Source: Saccharomycopsis malanga (lineage: Eukaryota > Ascomycota > Saccharomycetes > Ascoideales > Saccharomycopsidaceae). From it: a DNA stretch of 64,000 bases. Of this stretch, positions 19,675-30,828 are shown in pieces. The DNA lies in the NCBI GenBank assembly GCA_004014935.1, contig CP025324.1, positions 868,001 through 932,000 on the forward strand, given 5' to 3'. Below the pieces are notes generated by a model. That model searched no databases and was not told the origin of the DNA. It saw nothing but the letters and a program-made list of their open reading frames with translations. A program made the position numbers and the translations under genes. Within the stretch, counting starts at the first letter, position 1; each line of letters starts with the position of its first letter.

Positions 19675-21730
19675 TCTAAACAAATAGCAATAATCTTCCA
19701 ACTTTCCGCTGATAAGATAACTTGTCGATAACAGATCAAAAATCACGTTAGCAAACTCCAACAGACGCACGCACCCTACCCTGCAATATGCCAAAGTGCC
19801 AAAGTGCCAAAGACTGAAATACGTTTATATATTTATATATCTTTATGAGCTTTTGTTTCCCTAAAAATTTTTTTCAAAATTATAGGGGATATGACATGAT
19901 CTTTATAATTGCACGCTAAAAAAATGTGCCCCGGCTTAAAGTTTGCAGCGCCCACAGCGGGCTGCATGTCGCACCAACAAGTTCGCTTCCACGAAAGACG
20001 CATTGCATGCTGCGCACCCCCCTCCTTGGCACAGGTCGCATGTTGCATGTTGCATGGCCCCCTCCAAAAGTCTATTGTTTCATACAACAAACCTTATAAT
20101 GTCTGCATGCGGGCCCGCGCCCGAGGGTGGGGATCTCTTGACACATAGTGGCCCCATCCACTCTTATCAGACACCCCCTAATTAATCCTCGGAGTTCAAT
20201 AGCCTTGTTTAAAAAAAACCACCTGATAAACTTTTTTCAGTCCTCTTTTTTAACTCTTCTTTCTTCTCCTTTGGCTTTGCTCGCTCATAAATCAATAATA
20301 TTATTCTTCCATCCAACAAATTTCCTTGTAAATAAAGTCCGCAGCTCATGTGCATGTATGTATGTATGTATGTATGCATGCATGCAGGACAATGCATACA
20401 TCTCCCTGGGGCACCCCACGGCCATGCAGCCTGCTCGCGGAGTGTCCTTCGGCACACGGTTGAACAAACAATCTGCATGCAGATATGCAATATGCATTTT
20501 ATACTAGTAGCTCTTATACTGCAGTGCACTACAGGCAAGGTAATGTAAGGTGAGTGAGTGAGTGCCTGCATAGCACTATTCAGACGGGCGTCGATCTTGA
20601 TTCGATTATATCTATTTATTGCTTGTTGATCTTTGCCTTCGAATATATGTATCAAAAACATTACGAGACTATTTTAAACTAATCCCTGGTCTTACAATCA
20701 AAGTCGTTTTGAAACATTTTCTGTCAATAGACAAATGCACAAGTGCAAAGCTGATGCCTACTGTGAATTACGTTATGCTATGTTATGCTATGCGCCTCCA
20801 ATAAGCAACGTAACAAAATATGTATGCACAAGTGCATGCAATGCGCTATCGGAGTTGCTGACCTCAAAACATACAATATGTATATATATATATATTATAT
20901 ATATTCTATATAGCCTATTGTCCATATTTAACAACATTTTAATGGACCATTTTCAATTGTCATCAATATCAAAATACAACATTACATACAGTGTAGATCA
21001 ACCATCCCATTCTTATTGTCACAAATCAATTGATCTTCATTGAGCTGCCAGGTAAAATTTTGACTTCTTTTCATCGTCAATGGCACATCGCATTCGCAGA
21101 CAGGCAATGCAATGCACTTTTGGCAGCAAGCTGCCATCCACATTAGCTTTCAAAAGTCGTAAATATTGTTAATCTCTATTACTCTCAGCAAATATGTCTT
21201 CCCTCCGCAAATCCCAAAATTATCTTATTGTACCCCACAGTATTTTAAACTATCTTTCCGGTGTATACTTGTGCCTTTTCTATCCAAAAAAGTTGGTCGT
21301 AGCGTCGAATTCGTATTCCGAACCTGCGGCTGCATATACATGCATGGCCACGCAGCTGTCACTTCTAAACAGGGGTGAGAGGGGTTCACCAGTGAGGTTT
21401 TCCAGGAACAAGACAGTGTAGCAGCCCCCTCAACATGCTCTGGTCCCCTCCCCCGCCTTACAAAGAAACAATCACCACAATTTAGTATGCATGTTGCCAG
21501 CCTCCTTCAAACTGCAGAGTCCAGAGTGCATTGCAGAAGACAGACCTTAAAACATGTTGCGTTTATCAACAACCACCAGCAGCCGTGCTCGCTTTAGATT
21601 ACCAGAAGAAACTCGTAAAATAAGATTGGTATTCATCCATACATCGTACGTCTTCAAAATAGTCATCATCAGCTTTTTTTTAATGAGACATACTGACTCA
21701 ATTTTAAATGCTCTTTATGGAAAGTAGAGG
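19675..21730. other. Gene-free stretch rich in GCATGC and short tandem repeats
   Basis: No credible gene in 2 kb. It contains (GTAT)n running into (GCAT)n at 20352-20386, repeated TATGCTATGT near 20773-20792 and a (TA)n run near 20880-20897. Many TGCATGC words occur. Frames here are short, overlapping on both strands and biased by these repeats. Confidence 0.5.
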
Positions 21731-21872
21731 CACTGGTCCGGACGGCCAATGGCTAGTGCTCTCGGAGAAGGGAAAACCCCCTAACAAATGAGAAGATCAA
21801 GATTAACAGAACTTAATTCGACTTATCAAGTCTCTTTAGACATGGCGCGTATATATTGGGCAAGATATTACT
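21731..21872 (+). mobile_element. Diverged SINE copy
   Basis: CACTGGTCCGGACGGCCAATGGCTAGTG is a diverged hairpin, followed by CTCTCGGAGAAGGG. The 3' part TATCAAGTCTCTTTAGACAT-GGCGCGTATATA is kept. The B box and mid-body are lost, and the tail is not preserved. Confidence 0.7.
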
Positions 21873-22334
21873 AGTATACAATATTCTTACTAATATATTA
21901 GCTAATGCTGCCGCGCGCTTAATAAAAACGGTACTTTTCTGCACAATTCTGTTTGGGCATGCGACAATATGTGGGTGTGCCTGTAAAAAGGACCGCGACC
22001 AAATGATATTCACCTGATCTACATGCAAAAACGAGATATATTATGTAAGGTGAAATAATAATAGTATGAAACAGACCTTTAGAAACAGTATATAATATTA
22101 TAGTCATGTGACCTGCTTACATAAACATACTGTTACCGTTCAGTTGGGCAGCAGAAAAAATAGCATTTTTTGTGATCTGTTTTTGCGTTCGTGTTAAAAT
22201 GTGATTTTTCATAGGAGCTGAATCGACCAATATAGAAAGAATCAACTGAATAATAACTTGAAACTCTGTTTATCTGCCTGAAAGTGGTTAACGTGTTGTT
22301 AAAAGGCGAATCTGTTGTTACTGAGAGTTTTAAA

Positions 22335-23750
22335 ATGGCATTAGGTACGTATTTTTTTTATTTTGTTTTTCATATTTCAAATTATAATAAAGTTCCAAAT
22401 AGCTAACTCTATATAGTGGAGTCACACCAACCAGACATCAGTTCCGAATCGTCGGCTAACTATGATCATAATGAAAACATCAAAGAGACTGCCAGAAGCG
22501 GCAGTCCTGCAAATGTCATTCCAGAAGTGAAGATAATCCGTCGTAAATTGAATGGATATGTTGGATTTGCCAATTTGCCTAAACAATGGCATAGAAAGTC
22601 CATTCGCCGTGGATTCAACTTTAATTTTTTCATCGTTGGAGAAAGCGGATTAGGCAAATCGACGTTGGTCAACACTTTATTCAACAGACCGTTATATCCT
22701 TCCAAAGAAGTTAGAGATCCATCAGCTGAAAAACCAACCAGTGTAAAAATTGAAACTGTTTCGGCCGACATTGAAGAAAACGGTGTTCAATTGCATTTGA
22801 CAGTTATTGATGCTCCAGGTTTTGGAGATGCCATCAACAATTCCAACTCCTGGGAGCCTATTATTGATGAAATCAATTCTCGATTTGACCAATATTTGGA
22901 GGCCGAAACTAAAGTCAATAGAACCACTATTACCGACAATAGAGTGCACGCTCTTGTTTACTTCATTGAGCCTACTGGCCATTCCTTGAAACCTTTGGAT
23001 ATCACTTTTATGAAGAAGGTCCATACTAAAGTCAATTTGATTCCTGTTATTGCCAAGTCTGATACTTTAACCGAGGAGGAAATTGCAGATTTCAAACAAA
23101 GAATCCTCGACGACATCACCACTCAAGGCATCAACATCTTCAGACCGCCTAATTATGAGAAAGATGACGAGGAAACCATTTTGGGATGCCAAGAATTGAT
23201 GTCCAAAATACCATTTGCCGTTGTTGGCTCAACAGACGAAGTTACCGGTAAAGACGGTAGTAAGATCAGGGGCCGTCAATACCCATGGGGTATCATTGAA
23301 GTTGATAATGAGGATCATTGTGACTTTGTCAGATTACGCCAGCTTTTGATCAGAGACTACTTGGAAGAGTTGAGAGAAACCACTGCTAAAAGACTTTATG
23401 AGGCCTACAGAAGCTCCAAGTTGAAGGATATGGGCATTTATCAAGACAATTCTGTCTTCAAAGAATTCGACCCATTGTTGAAACAGGAAGAAGAAAAAGC
23501 TATCCATGAAGCCAAGTTGGCTAAGATGGAAGCCGAAATGAAAGCTGTCTTCCAGCAGAAAGTCACTGAAAAGGAAAAGAAACTTCAAAAGTCAGAAGCC
23601 GAATTGTTCTCGAGACACAAGGAAATGAAAGAAAAATTGTTGAAACAAGTTAAATTATTGGAAGAAAAGAAAATTGCCTTGGAGTCCGCTGCTCGCACTC
23701 CTCATGAAAACCCACAAGCTCCAAAGGCTCGTAAGGGTTTCTTGCGTTAA
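22335..23750 (+). CDS. CDC3: Septin Cdc3, two exons
   Basis: Spliced coding sequence 22335-22344 joined to 22417-23750, 447 residues. After a short disordered N terminus comes the septin polybasic block (LPKQWHRKSIRRGF) and a P-loop GESGLGKST. The G3 motif is DAPGFG, the G4 motif AKSD, and the septin unique element (RGRQYPWG) follows. A C-terminal coiled coil at about residues 375-435 ends in KKGFLR-like KARKGFLR. The YVGFANLPKQWHRKS block and the C terminus are the Cdc3 signature among yeast septins. Cdc3 is a subunit of the bud-neck septin rods. The P-loop looks intact (GKST), whereas S. cerevisiae Cdc3 has a divergent one. Confidence 0.95.
22345..22416 (+). other. CDC3: Intron near the 5' end of CDC3
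   Basis: 72 nt with donor GTACGT, branch core GCTAAC at 22402-22407 and acceptor TATAG. Exon 1 is only ATGGCATTAG. Splicing gives M-A-L-V-E-S-H and explains why the long open frame has no ATG at its start. Confidence 0.85.
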
Positions 23751-24325
23751 TCTTGTTCTGTTTTGATCCATATAATATCTTTTTTTTCCTTTAATATCCG
23801 TTTTTCTTCATAAACAGTTTTCCTTCATCGCTTTAATTGTCTTTTTTTTCCTCTGTTGATCTTTTTATACATCTTACTTGTTATTCCGTTTGTTTCACTC
23901 TACAAGTCTACTGTTTGTTAGCTTATACAAATTAAAATGCAGTTTTGTTAGTTTTGTTAATGATTTGTAGAAAGTAAATGGTATTTAACTATCCACCGCT
24001 GGATTTTATGATATTTTGAAGCGATATAATGCTAATGGCCTTTCAACAGATGCGATATAAGCAAATAAGTCAACTATGGATCATGATAATTTGTTTCATT
24101 TTTAACAGCATGTTTAAAATTGACCATTTTTGAATTGTCAAGTAATGCTTACTCTATTGGATAAATACAACAACATTGTATCTGTAAGAGAATCTATAAA
24201 ATATACTAAAAGAGAGAAACCAATATTAGTCTATATAACTATAAAAGCAAGTTCTATTAAGCAATAAAATAAATGAAAATTAGGATGAAACAAGCGATAA
24301 ATAAAAGCTAAAAACTTTCCATACT
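23751..24325. other. Convergent intergenic region
   Basis: Lies between the 3' ends of CDC3 and the carrier gene. T-rich runs just after the CDC3 stop fit a 3' UTR. No further feature seen. Confidence 0.5.
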
Positions 24326-26062
24326 TCAGTACTGCAAAACGTGTTTCAATATATAGGATGAGACAAAAGGAAGCGAGACCATAAGCATAGTGAACTGTAT
24401 AAATAAGCAGCAAGAGACACAATGCAACTGAGATAACCTGGCAGAGTTGTTATCAAAGGTTTTATGTGTATTTTCGGTGGGCGGCGAGGTGTAAATAGCT
24501 GTGAGATAGACCTGGGCTGTATAAGTAGGCAAGGCCCATACCAAACAAAGGACAAAGATGACGATTTTCTGATTTTCGGTGCCAAACCAGGCTTGACTAT
24601 CTTTTATACTTGAGATCCAAGCAATCCCAATAACAGGCAAAACACACAATTTAATTATAGATAGAGTCACAAAAAAGACAAGATTCAATGACTTGTCCAG
24701 GTTTTTTCTAAGGTAAATGTATTTGAAAGATCTGAACATGTCTTTGAAAAGCACCTTTTCGTCCTTCTTTCCAGGGTTTGAGTTGTCGTAGTTTATAAAG
24801 TCGAGTCTGGAAAAGGTTGCCCCTAGAAGAAACAAGCTTATAGGGACCTGAGCACCACCTAGATAAGTGCAGTAGTTCATGAAGATATTTAAAGGAGGAT
24901 ACTCGTCAGGCGCGTCTTTTATATGTGTTTGAATAGTGGATGAAGGGGCATAGGATGGAGTAGCACTGAACAAGTTTTTGAGCCAAGGAATCATGGCTAC
25001 TATGAAACTAATTAGCGTTGCCAATAACGAAGGTTGTAGAAAGCTTTTCAAAAAGACGTTTAAGAAGAAATGCGATATATTTGACTTTTGTTTGATTGGA
25101 ATCTCATGTTTTACCTCGTTTTGTTCGTTAGTGCTGTTAAGAAGATCAGTTGCACTATGATTATTCAAACGGTTCTTGCTAAACTCATTGACAACATCTT
25201 GAATGTTCTGAGACGGCAACTTGCGCAATTCAATGGCCCTAAGGCGACTTCTCTGAGAGGCTGTTCGTTGTAAAGAGTTGTTAGAGTGTTGAGAATGATG
25301 TTTTTGTAGATTATTACCGGTAGTTTCAAAGGGACGTGGTTCTGTTTCCATAACAGATGAGTTGATGGATGAAGATATAGAGCTGATGTCATCTGAAGAC
25401 TCCTCATTGTTGACAGGCTGGGAGTCATCCTTGCTATCAGAAGCTTCGGGAGAAGTGGACTCGTTGGATTTGGTTGTTTCCAATGAGTTGAAATCCAGTT
25501 TGATCAAATGGTAGCCACCTAAATTGTATATGACAAAATCAAAACAAACAAAAGCAATGAAAACAAAAGCAACACCTCTGTTGATCTCAGCAGTACTGAA
25601 AAGTTTGGTGTTATACTCTATAGACTGTAAATAAGCAATCAAAAGATTAGAACCAGTGGAAAATACAAGCGAAAATATCGCGCCATATCTCCAGGAACAG
25701 TTGATAAACTTGGCCACATGGAACTTGGTCGATTGATTTCCGAGGAAACTCAAAGAGATCAACATCAGAAGAATCCCTGCGATGCCCATATAAAGAAACG
25801 AATTCAAACAGATTATCGCAATTGTCTTAATGTCCGTATATTGCAAATTGGTCACCACCGAGCTAAAAATCAAACTAGGCAACAAAACATGCTGATTGAT
25901 GTAAGACACATTTCTCGATGTCGAGACATCCAATATATTTTTTTTCCCAACATAATATCCTAATGCAATCACAGTGTACAATTTGAGCATTGGCTTAAAA
26001 CTTGTCCATATTATCGATCCGAGATCAACGGTAGCCGATGCTGGTGCCGTTGTGTTTGACAT
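24326..26062 (-). CDS. Auxin-efflux-carrier-family membrane transporter (Ecm3 type)
   Basis: 578 residues. Hydrophobic helices cluster in two blocks: about residues 25-190 (YTVIALGYYVGKKNILD, SYINQHVLLPSLIFSSVV, NCSWRYGAIFSLVF) and 340-578 (FLQPSLLATLISFIVAMIPW, GGAQVPISLFLLGATF, VWALPTYTAQVYLTAIY). A long hydrophilic Ser/Asn-rich loop separates them. This is the PF03547 membrane transport layout shared by plant PIN proteins and the yeast proteins Ecm3, Ynl095c and Yor092w. The substrate in yeast is not established; ER or vacuolar location is suggested for relatives. The conserved asparagine-proline features of the family are visible as LLPSLIF and QPSLLA. Confidence 0.8.
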   Translation of the reverse strand: MSNTTAPASATVDLGSIIWTSFKPMLKLYTVIALGYYVGKKNILDVSTSRNVSYINQHVLLPSLIFSSVVTNLQYTDIKTIAIICLNSFLYMGIAGILLMLISLSFLGNQSTKFHVAKFINCSWRYGAIFSLVFSTGSNLLIAYLQSIEYNTKLFSTAEINRGVAFVFIAFVCFDFVIYNLGGYHLIKLDFNSLETTKSNESTSPEASDSKDDSQPVNNEESSDDISSISSSINSSVMETEPRPFETTGNNLQKHHSQHSNNSLQRTASQRSRLRAIELRKLPSQNIQDVVNEFSKNRLNNHSATDLLNSTNEQNEVKHEIPIKQKSNISHFFLNVFLKSFLQPSLLATLISFIVAMIPWLKNLFSATPSYAPSSTIQTHIKDAPDEYPPLNIFMNYCTYLGGAQVPISLFLLGATFSRLDFINYDNSNPGKKDEKVLFKDMFRSFKYIYLRKNLDKSLNLVFFVTLSIIKLCVLPVIGIAWISSIKDSQAWFGTENQKIVIFVLCLVWALPTYTAQVYLTAIYTSPPTENTHKTFDNNSARLSQLHCVSCCLFIQFTMLMVSLPFVSSYILKHVLQY

Positions 26063-26444
26063 GGTTCCTTTCTTGTCCAGGTATTAACTCATCCAGCAAC
26101 TTTACCACTATACAATGTTGTCTCTACTAATGATTATATATATAGTGGGACTTTTAATATAATTATGACTCGAACCAAAAAGAAAGAAAAAAAGTAAGTT
26201 GGTCGGAGTGCGAAATGAGACTAAAATAGGGCCTCATTTAAGCTTTAGCGAATGATTGTATAATAGCCGTTTTTGTAGGTGATAAGAAAACATCTAATCA
26301 TATAAATTTACAGGTTATCATAATTTACCAGCCGTGCGCTGTCATCGTAAAGTTGGTAGGCAGATATTTCAAGTCTAAACCGTCTCTGTAATATTAAGAT
26401 GGGCTTTGTCACACTGATTATGTAAAATGGGCAGTATAAAATAA
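26063..26444. other. Promoter region of the carrier gene
   Basis: Contains TATATATA at 26136-26143, about 75 bp before the minus-strand ATG at 26062. Nothing else is recognised. Confidence 0.4.
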
Positions 26445-26695
26445 AGAACGAAATAACGTCTTGATGGCCTCGAAAAAGAGTGATAAGCCTAAAAGGACTC
26501 AAGGTTTAAACCCGATTAGAAACAATTATTCACTCGCTGCTTTTATGTAAAGTCACAGGCAAGCATAACTGGCGGAAATCACGACCTAGACCAATAGTGC
26601 TTGCCAATTGGGTGAGTCAATTATGATCAATGGGACATGAATTGTGGTTTCCTCACTGGGTTTTATACAGTCCGTTTAGACACGGTACTGTCAGA
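26445..26695 (+). mobile_element. Old, full-length but diverged SINE copy
   Basis: The head is degenerate (GATGGCCTCGAAAAAGAGTG, GGTTTAAACCCGATTAG). The body is recognisable: CACTCGCTGCTTTTATG, TCACAGGCAAGCATAACTG, CACGACCTAGACCAATAGTG, then TTATGATCAATGGGACATGA, TTTCCTCACTGGGTTTTA and CAGTCCGTTTAGACA. It carries the longer 3' variant with the CACTGGG segment. The tail is decayed. Confidence 0.75.
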
Positions 26696-27167
26696 TAAAT
26701 TATATATAAGAAATGATAAATGAAATCAAGGAGAGTAAACAGAACAATGAGACAATATCGGGATCAACTATATTTAGACGATTAAACCGTAGGATATATA
26801 ACTAGGTTGCAATCTGCTAGTCTAAAAGACTTGAATTTGTTCATTAGAGCCAACTGTCTAATTCTTACCACTATGCGATCATCTAGAGAATGTAGACAAA
26901 CCAAGAAGCAAATACCAACCTAAGGAAACATGTATCTTGAGCAAATAATTAACTACGGTATCCACCAAGGGGAGTAATTCCTATGTGGGAGGAAACTTTG
27001 ATGACTCTGTGGTGCATCAATCATATCCTAACTTTGATAGGTTAAGAAGTAATATTAATAGTAATCTAATTAATTTATCCCAGCCAGAGAACAAAATATA
27101 AATGATCTACTATCAGAAATCTTTATAATATCACAAGGTGAGTAGTATATTAAAGAAAAGTCATATA
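26696..27167. other. 3' flank of SEY1
   Basis: AT-rich, no gene seen. It contains the end of the SINE copy's surroundings and the presumed SEY1 3' UTR. Confidence 0.4.
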
Positions 27168-29567
27168 CTAACTACTTTTTTCACTCAAATCTTGAAGAGG
27201 AATAGATTCGACCTTTTCTCTATTGGAAAAGCTACGGTCCTCCTCATCAAGCAAAAGCTCTTTGAGCTTGGCTTTTGACACCTTTACGGTCTCGTTCACG
27301 GTGTTGGTTATCACCAATCTCACAGGGCCCCACATGTTGAGTTGATGAATAAAGTAGGCTGACACTAGCAGAAGAGCTAAGAAGGTGAAATAGATTGGGT
27401 TCTTTACTATAGCCATGAATTCGTTCCATCCCAAAACAATAATCACCACATATATCCAGTAAGGAATCGACGTGATGCTTTGGATAGTGGACCTTTTGGC
27501 GTCAATGTACAATATATCAATCTGTTTCTTAAACTTGTTGGAGATAGAGTTTTGTTGCACGTCAGACAAAATATGGGCAAACGACTGGGAGTCCAACTCG
27601 TCGTCGTCGTCATCTTCTTCCTCCTCCTCGTTGGTGTCTTCACCATACATCTCTTTACTATTAGCAGGCAAATCCGGGACTACTTCGCCATCGTTTTCGG
27701 TCTTGGCCAAAGACAATATTGGCAATACTGTCAAGGCTTCCTGTTTTGCAGCCTTGAAATGCAAATCAATTTCGGTTGAGTTGTTCCAAACCATTGGTAC
27801 TCCTTCCGCATTGTATCTGAATCTGTCTTCGAATCTGTCTCTCATGATTTTCACAACGGTATCTTCCGACAAGTGGTCATGAACAATACTGGTGAAACTT
27901 TTCCAAGCCTGTTTTTTAATTCTGTAAACAAGTCTTTGGTTTTTTGAAGCAGACAAACCAAGACCAAAGTCGTATTGGTCAGAGGATTTGTAAGGACTCA
28001 ATGATTTATCTAACAAATCATTAAAGACATAAAGGGTTTCTTCCCATGTTCTTTCACTAGGATTGTTCAATAAATACACGGTTTTTTCTTTCAATTGAGG
28101 AGTGAACTTTTTGAAAAATTTGCTTATCAAAGATTTCAATTCTTTGGTTCTTTGTGATTCTACGGATTTCTGCAAAGAGTCTTTCAATTCCTCATACTCA
28201 AGGTCTGATTTGAAAACGTTTTCATCATCTTTTATCAAGTGTTTTTCAAAAAGTGCTAAACTTGATGCCACCGAATCTTCCATGATTTGTTTGAACGACC
28301 ATTTCTTGGACTTTCTCAAGTCTGCAACGTTATTGTTGAATTGCTGTATAGCTGCTTGTTTGAGCCCATTTAAATATATCTTATATACAGAAACGAGTTG
28401 CAAATCAATCTTTTCTAACAACTGCTTCTTCTTATCTAAATAAACACTTTTAGTATACCTTGAGGCTTGGTTGTCATAACTTTCCAAGGGTAATTTCCTC
28501 AAACGACTAAATGTTTCGCCAATATTGAAATTGCCATAGTTTGTAGGCAACGTTTTCCCATCAAAATCAGGAAACAGTTGCTTGAAACTCTCCTCAAAAA
28601 GCTCATAAGAGCTGTTAACAATCTCATCACATCTGAATCGAGAGACTAAGATCTGCTGTGTCGGCAAATCCAACTCTTTATTCTGAACAATCTGGTCCCA
28701 GACATTTTCTGAATATATTGTCCAGCCATCAAACGGAATCTGTTTATGATACTTTTCCTGGAAATACGAGTCGTTTTCATCAAGAAACTTGTCGCCCAAC
28801 TTGCCCACGTCAGTGGTAAACTCCTCAGGACGTAAAACCTTGTGTGGAAGCGACGTGAACGCTAAATCAAAGTAATCTTCAATCTTGGCACCCTGGACGT
28901 TTTGCGGCTTGCTCAATTGACTCCATATCTTGTTAAGATCTTCAGTCAAAATGTCGCTCAAACTATTCAATGACGTAGTGCCTACATGGTCTCTGATAAC
29001 AAATAATAACAAACATTTACGAGGATTGGCGTTCGCAAACAACGACAAGTTTACTTCAAATACGGTTTTCAAAAGCGCCATGTTTGCACCTTGATATAAA
29101 CCAACTTGGTGCTCCCAAATATTGATGATCAAAATCTCGGATGTGGAAAGAGCAAAAAGAGCGGCCTTACGCTCAAAGTCTTGATCCTCCCCACGCTCTC
29201 TGCCATCTGTACCTTCTACATCCATTACAAGAACGTTGTTTACATTATTACTCTTTTCTGGAACCTCTTTTCCATTCTTTATACCGTCTTTGAACGACGC
29301 AATCTGCGCAGCATATGCTAACCATATACCTTTGGTGGTCTGTTGTCTTTTCGACTCATCCATCACATCAAACTTGGTACCAAATAATGCATTCAACAAT
29401 GTCGACTTCCCAGTGGATTGCGACCCAAAGACTGAAATAATATGATAATGTAACCCAATATCTTTCGCCGTTAGCTTCTGAACATACGGTAAAATGCCCT
29501 TATTAAATTGCTGGTCTTCTCCAACAATTTGAATGGCATTAGCAGTTGCTGTTGGCGACATGTTCAT
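27168..29567 (-). CDS. SEY1: Dynamin-like GTPase Sey1 (ER membrane fusion)
   Basis: 799 residues, typical of Sey1/RHD3. The N-terminal GTPase domain has a P-loop GSQSTGKST (about residues 49-57), switch I region QQTTKGIW, switch II DVEGTDGRERG and the RD motif in FVIRDHVGTTSLN. A helical middle domain follows. After an acidic stretch (EEEEEDDDDDE) two adjacent membrane segments form the hairpin (IPYWIYVVIIVLGWNEF, IYFTFLALLLVSAYFIH). The short cytosolic tail is amphipathic. Sey1 drives homotypic fusion of ER tubules, like atlastin. ATG at 29567 with a second ATG two codons on; either would give a functional protein. Confidence 0.96.
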   Translation of the reverse strand: MNMSPTATANAIQIVGEDQQFNKGILPYVQKLTAKDIGLHYHIISVFGSQSTGKSTLLNALFGTKFDVMDESKRQQTTKGIWLAYAAQIASFKDGIKNGKEVPEKSNNVNNVLVMDVEGTDGRERGEDQDFERKAALFALSTSEILIINIWEHQVGLYQGANMALLKTVFEVNLSLFANANPRKCLLLFVIRDHVGTTSLNSLSDILTEDLNKIWSQLSKPQNVQGAKIEDYFDLAFTSLPHKVLRPEEFTTDVGKLGDKFLDENDSYFQEKYHKQIPFDGWTIYSENVWDQIVQNKELDLPTQQILVSRFRCDEIVNSSYELFEESFKQLFPDFDGKTLPTNYGNFNIGETFSRLRKLPLESYDNQASRYTKSVYLDKKKQLLEKIDLQLVSVYKIYLNGLKQAAIQQFNNNVADLRKSKKWSFKQIMEDSVASSLALFEKHLIKDDENVFKSDLEYEELKDSLQKSVESQRTKELKSLISKFFKKFTPQLKEKTVYLLNNPSERTWEETLYVFNDLLDKSLSPYKSSDQYDFGLGLSASKNQRLVYRIKKQAWKSFTSIVHDHLSEDTVVKIMRDRFEDRFRYNAEGVPMVWNNSTEIDLHFKAAKQEALTVLPILSLAKTENDGEVVPDLPANSKEMYGEDTNEEEEEDDDDDELDSQSFAHILSDVQQNSISNKFKKQIDILYIDAKRSTIQSITSIPYWIYVVIIVLGWNEFMAIVKNPIYFTFLALLLVSAYFIHQLNMWGPVRLVITNTVNETVKVSKAKLKELLLDEEDRSFSNREKVESIPLQDLSEKSS

Positions 29568-30828
29568 TCGATTCCTTTCTGTTCCAAATCAACTACAACA
29601 ATTAAACTTGGTTTACCTTAAAAACATATACACTCATATCAACTTTAACTTCTCTAACATTAACAACACGATCGCTCAATCGCTCAATCGATCGCTCCTT
29701 CCCTCTAACACCATAATATTCATTATTGAGAGGTTATGAGCGATGTGTGGTTCTGGCAAGTCATGTGATAATAAGAAGCAGGGTAATAAGGGTCATGTGA
29801 GTGTGTCACTTGTTTATGCAGGTGACAGCAATATCCTGCACAAGTCATAGCCTCACGTCATATATTTGACACCTATAGTCATGCTTGTTGGGTTTCCTTT
29901 CCAATATAGCCAATCAATTAACATTGGCTAGAAGGACTCTCCACAATGTCACGCCGTTGCAACTCGTAGTCAATAGGTACTTGCAAAAAAATCGGGTCTA
30001 CGGTGCAATTAACTGCCTATACCTTATTGTAAGCGACTATTGTATTGTCATAGCAATCCCGTTGAATTTTGGTTGCTTGTTATCGATTGTATACTAAATA
30101 ATTTACGGTCAGAGCTTACCGCAATTGTAGTATCACTGGTTTTGTAGTGTAGCAATTGCTATTTTCAACCGAAAAAAAGCATCTTTTCGGTAATTTGTCG
30201 TTGGAACAGTGCTAATGTATACAGCTCGGCTGTGGCAAAATGTATTCAGCAAGTGGCTATGACAATTAGAGCAGCCTAGAGGCAATTGTGACAATTATAG
30301 GAATCCAAAGGGTTGATCAGCGAATACACGAATAGGTTTTGAGCGATATATTGTAAGAATTACACTGGAGGATTTCTTATCAATTTTGAATGTTAATGAG
30401 GATGGGTATGAGATAACAGAGAAAATGCAGTGTTAAGTTGAAAATGCCAAAAGAACTGAAATTTACATAGAATCTTGGTAGTTTGACAGTGAAAAGACAG
30501 TAGCGAGAAAGTGTAGAGAGTAACGTAAAAACACAGGATTTTGAATTTTTTTCAAAAAAAGAGCATAAAGACTAAATAAGAAGTATTTAAAAAACAGTCA
30601 GCTAGTAAGAAAGTAAAATTGAACAGTAGTTTCTATAAAAAAAAATATAAAGATAAAAATGTAACAAATAAAGAGCATAACAGAACAAACGCCAGAGTAT
30701 CCAAAGAACAGAAAGAACAAAAAGACCAATAACCAATAGAATGCGAGTAGTAGCAACTCTTAACAAAGAGCCATGATATCAATAAAACAAAAAAATATAA
30801 TAAATCCCCATTGGAACAAATAAACACA
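29568..30828. other. Intergenic region between STB3 and SEY1
   Basis: No gene seen in 1.26 kb. A short CGATCGCTCAATCGCTCAAT repeat sits at about 29669-29695 in the presumed SEY1 5' leader. Frames at 29885-30097 and 30633-30827 look like chance. Confidence 0.45.
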